Shown: positions 32,915 through 34,714 of the stretch, piece by piece
Layout of the letters: each line of letters opens with the position of its first letter
Position numbering within the stretch: position 1 is the stretch's first letter
NCBI GenBank assembly: GCA_000226015.1
Contig: JH154255.1
Span: 26,783-61,496, forward strand
Length of the DNA stretch: 34,714 bases
Source: Mnemiopsis leidyi
Taxonomy: Eukaryota; Ctenophora; Tentaculata; Lobata; Bolinopsidae
Direction of reading: 5' to 3'
Notes under the pieces: generated by a model
What the model was told of the DNA's origin: nothing
What the model saw: the letters and a program-made list of their open reading frames with translations, nothing else
Databases searched by the model: none
Position numbers and translations under genes: made by a program

Positions 32915-34174
32915 TTAATCGAGTGGTTGTTGAATAATGACTCCCCCTTCAGTTATTCCAAAAAATTTATCTCGATAAACTTCGACTTGAGTCAATGTCC
33001 CTTGTTTACGTCGCCAGGTGGACCCAGTAGGTTGATCTGTGCTCATGCCTTCTCGGTATAAGATGTTGTTGTCTGAGTCAACACCTACTACAACGTCGCT
33101 CCCACAGGATATCGACTTTAATTTTCCCGGAACGAGAACCCACTGTAATTTAATGATTTTGTTCATGAGTGATAGCATTTTTTCGTGATTTAATTGAGCA
33201 GCGATATGAGAACACGATTGAGATCTGATTTTATCTAAATATACTTGAAATTGATTAAGATCTTACCCCTGACCCTGCTGTGTTTTTGTCACCATAAGTG
33301 TTTTTTCTGTAGTAAATGTCATTGGCCTGATTAACTACCCAAACTCCGGATGGTCCGACAGTGACTTGCACTGCTTTTCCTCCAATAAGCTGCCAAGAAA
33401 ATCCGGTCCATCTAAATATATCTTGATTTTTGCCGATGCCCCACACATTACCATTGTCACTTACATCCAGCTGTGAGCAAATTTCGTTAAACTACCGATG
33501 AATTTCAAGGTTGCGTAATTGAACCGTGAATGAGTATCGACTTGAGAACAGATATCGAACAAATTCCCGTTTTGAAAGAGTTCTTATTACTGGTTATGTG
33601 GTTAATATTTCTTTCGGAAATTTTGAATAACGATACATTTTACGACGTAAATCGAGAATAGAAAGACAAGTATGAGGTAAAACGTCTTAAGCCCACGGAA
33701 AGCATAGCTTTGGTGTCGGTCTATTTGGCATTCACCTCAAAACAATGGGTTTGGTTTAACTTACACTGATCAGTTCACCCCGAATTCTTTTCCATCTATT
33801 GGTACCCAGGAACTTGAAGATATTACCCTGCTTGTTAATTCCCCACACGGAAGAACCAGATGAAATCTGAGCCAAATTCCCACAAACTTTTTTCCATTTT
33901 TTGCCTAACAATGATTTTAGCTTGGTACAGTGAAATAAGATTTGTGAAGTAGATTTTCATTGACCACCACCTTCGCATCAATTTCATACACGCCATGAAT
34001 TATCAAGACACACCAAAAAGGGTTCTCCTAAAAAATCATAGATCGTACCGTTATTGACCAACGTAAAAATGTTTCCAGATGAAGTTACAACCCAAATTCC
34101 CGACTTTCCAATAGAAACGTAAGTTATTCTGCCAGGTTTTTGCAAATTTGATAATACTGTTATCCCAGAAGAAC
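32915..34174 (-). CDS. Tectonin beta-propeller lectin, 3' part (at least four exons; 5' end not found)
   Basis: Exons: 34174-34049, 33904-33765, 33470-33267, 33142-32915. All phases agree, giving about 232 aa to the stop. Four or more tectonin repeats are visible, each W-x-x-(I/V)-x-G-K/E-x-x-x-(I/V)-S-x-G ... VWG/V-N-x-x-x-x-I-(F/Y). Examples are GKSGIWVVTSSGNIF, GSSVWGINKQGNIF, WQLIGGKAVQVTVGPSGVWVV with NQANDIYYR, and WVLVPGKLKSISCGSDVVV. Such proteins (tachylectin-1, fish-egg lectin, Physarum tectonin) form small propellers that bind microbial or cell-surface glycans; innate defence is the usual role. Upstream exons, including any signal peptide, lie beyond 34174, probably outside the window. 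The gene is unrelated in sequence to the modular gene downstream. Confidence 0.88.
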
Positions 34175-34591
34175 CTGCAATATGATTTATTTAACAGTCT
34201 TCTGGAGAAAACAAAAGTCAACACAATTTTCTTTATTTCCGAAGCTATCGAGTACCGTATCAGAATTCATTATAAATTGATATTATACCATATTACGAGA
34301 TTTCAGCAGGGTCACTGTCCTAGTCCATACTTCTATCTTACTATATCAAAGGTATGGTGAACCATTGTACATTTGGCCGACTTAAGTCTTGAGTGCGACT
34401 TTGTTCCAAAATTCAAATTTATCTTTCTGCTTTTAGCTGGAACTTTTTTGTGATAGTATTTAACGTTTTACGTGAAACTACAGTGACACAGTGTGGCTAG
34501 ATCTTTACAAGTTTACACCGTACATATTTTAGCCGTCCTTGATGTGTAAAGTCTGTGATATGGACCGACCAACCGATGTTTAGTTGGAATA
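34175..34591. other. Upstream intron or flank of the tectonin gene
   Basis: About 400 bp with no recognisable tectonin exon on the minus strand and no other gene. It probably belongs to an intron whose 5' exon is off the right edge. Confidence 0.4.
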
Positions 34592-34714
34592 ATGGAACAA
34601 TAACGCAAAGTAGCTGATGGAACAATAATGCAAAGTAGCTGATGGAACAATAACGCAAAGTAGCTGACGGAACAATAATGCAAAGTAGCTGACGGAACAT
34701 TTATGCAAAGTAGC
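34592..34714. repeat. 25-bp minisatellite running off the right edge
   Basis: About five copies of GGAACAATAATGCAAAGTAGCTGAY, with alternating TAACG/TAATG variants. The array reaches the last base, so its length is unknown. Confidence 0.9.

Overview
The window is a piece of an intron-rich animal nuclear genome. Its exons are bounded by GT/AG sites in consistent phase and its introns are AT-rich. It carries LINE remnants and a hAT-type DNA transposon. The predicted proteins (papain-type protease with a trefoil domain, tectonin propeller, repeated disulfide modules with a collagen-like tail) are typical of marine invertebrates. I cannot name the species; an early-branching marine animal such as a sponge or cnidarian would fit, but that is a guess.

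Left third (1-17,180), all on the minus strand. A 13-exon class III aminotransferase of the AGXT2 type (17,180 to 9,179; 515 aa) lies about 600 bp upstream, head to tail, of a 15-exon sulfoacetaldehyde acetyltransferase, Xsc (8,579 to 1,040; 645 aa). Xsc is best known from bacterial taurine and sulfonate breakdown. I resolved every exon of both genes, and all intron phases join without a break. Both proteins start with a basic, acid-free leader like a mitochondrial presequence. Together they would give taurine + pyruvate -> sulfoacetaldehyde + alanine, then sulfoacetaldehyde + phosphate -> acetyl phosphate + sulfite. This candidate mitochondrial taurine-dissimilation gene pair in an animal is the main discovery candidate. 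An intronless, secreted papain-family protease gene (4,880 to 3,501) with a trefoil domain and a possible beta/gamma-crystallin-like C-terminus sits inside intron 10 of xsc, on the same strand. An aminotransferase intron holds a decayed LINE and a perfect 64-bp palindrome.

Middle (17,181-25,200). About 5.7 kb have no gene I can recognise and carry several minisatellites. A single-exon GrpB/UPF0157-family nucleotidyltransferase-like gene on the plus strand (22,858-23,535) and a 5'-truncated LINE on the minus strand (about 24,385-25,165) follow.

Right third (25,461-34,714), minus strand. First comes a gene built from seven nearly identical two-exon modules of 96-104 aa, ending in a collagen-like, then Pro/His-rich tail. 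Exons and introns of the modules are both alike, which points to recent amplification. An 842-bp hAT-type element with an 8-bp target duplication interrupts one of the introns. Next comes the 3' part of a tectonin-type beta-propeller lectin gene whose 5' end was not found. The window ends in a 25-bp minisatellite.
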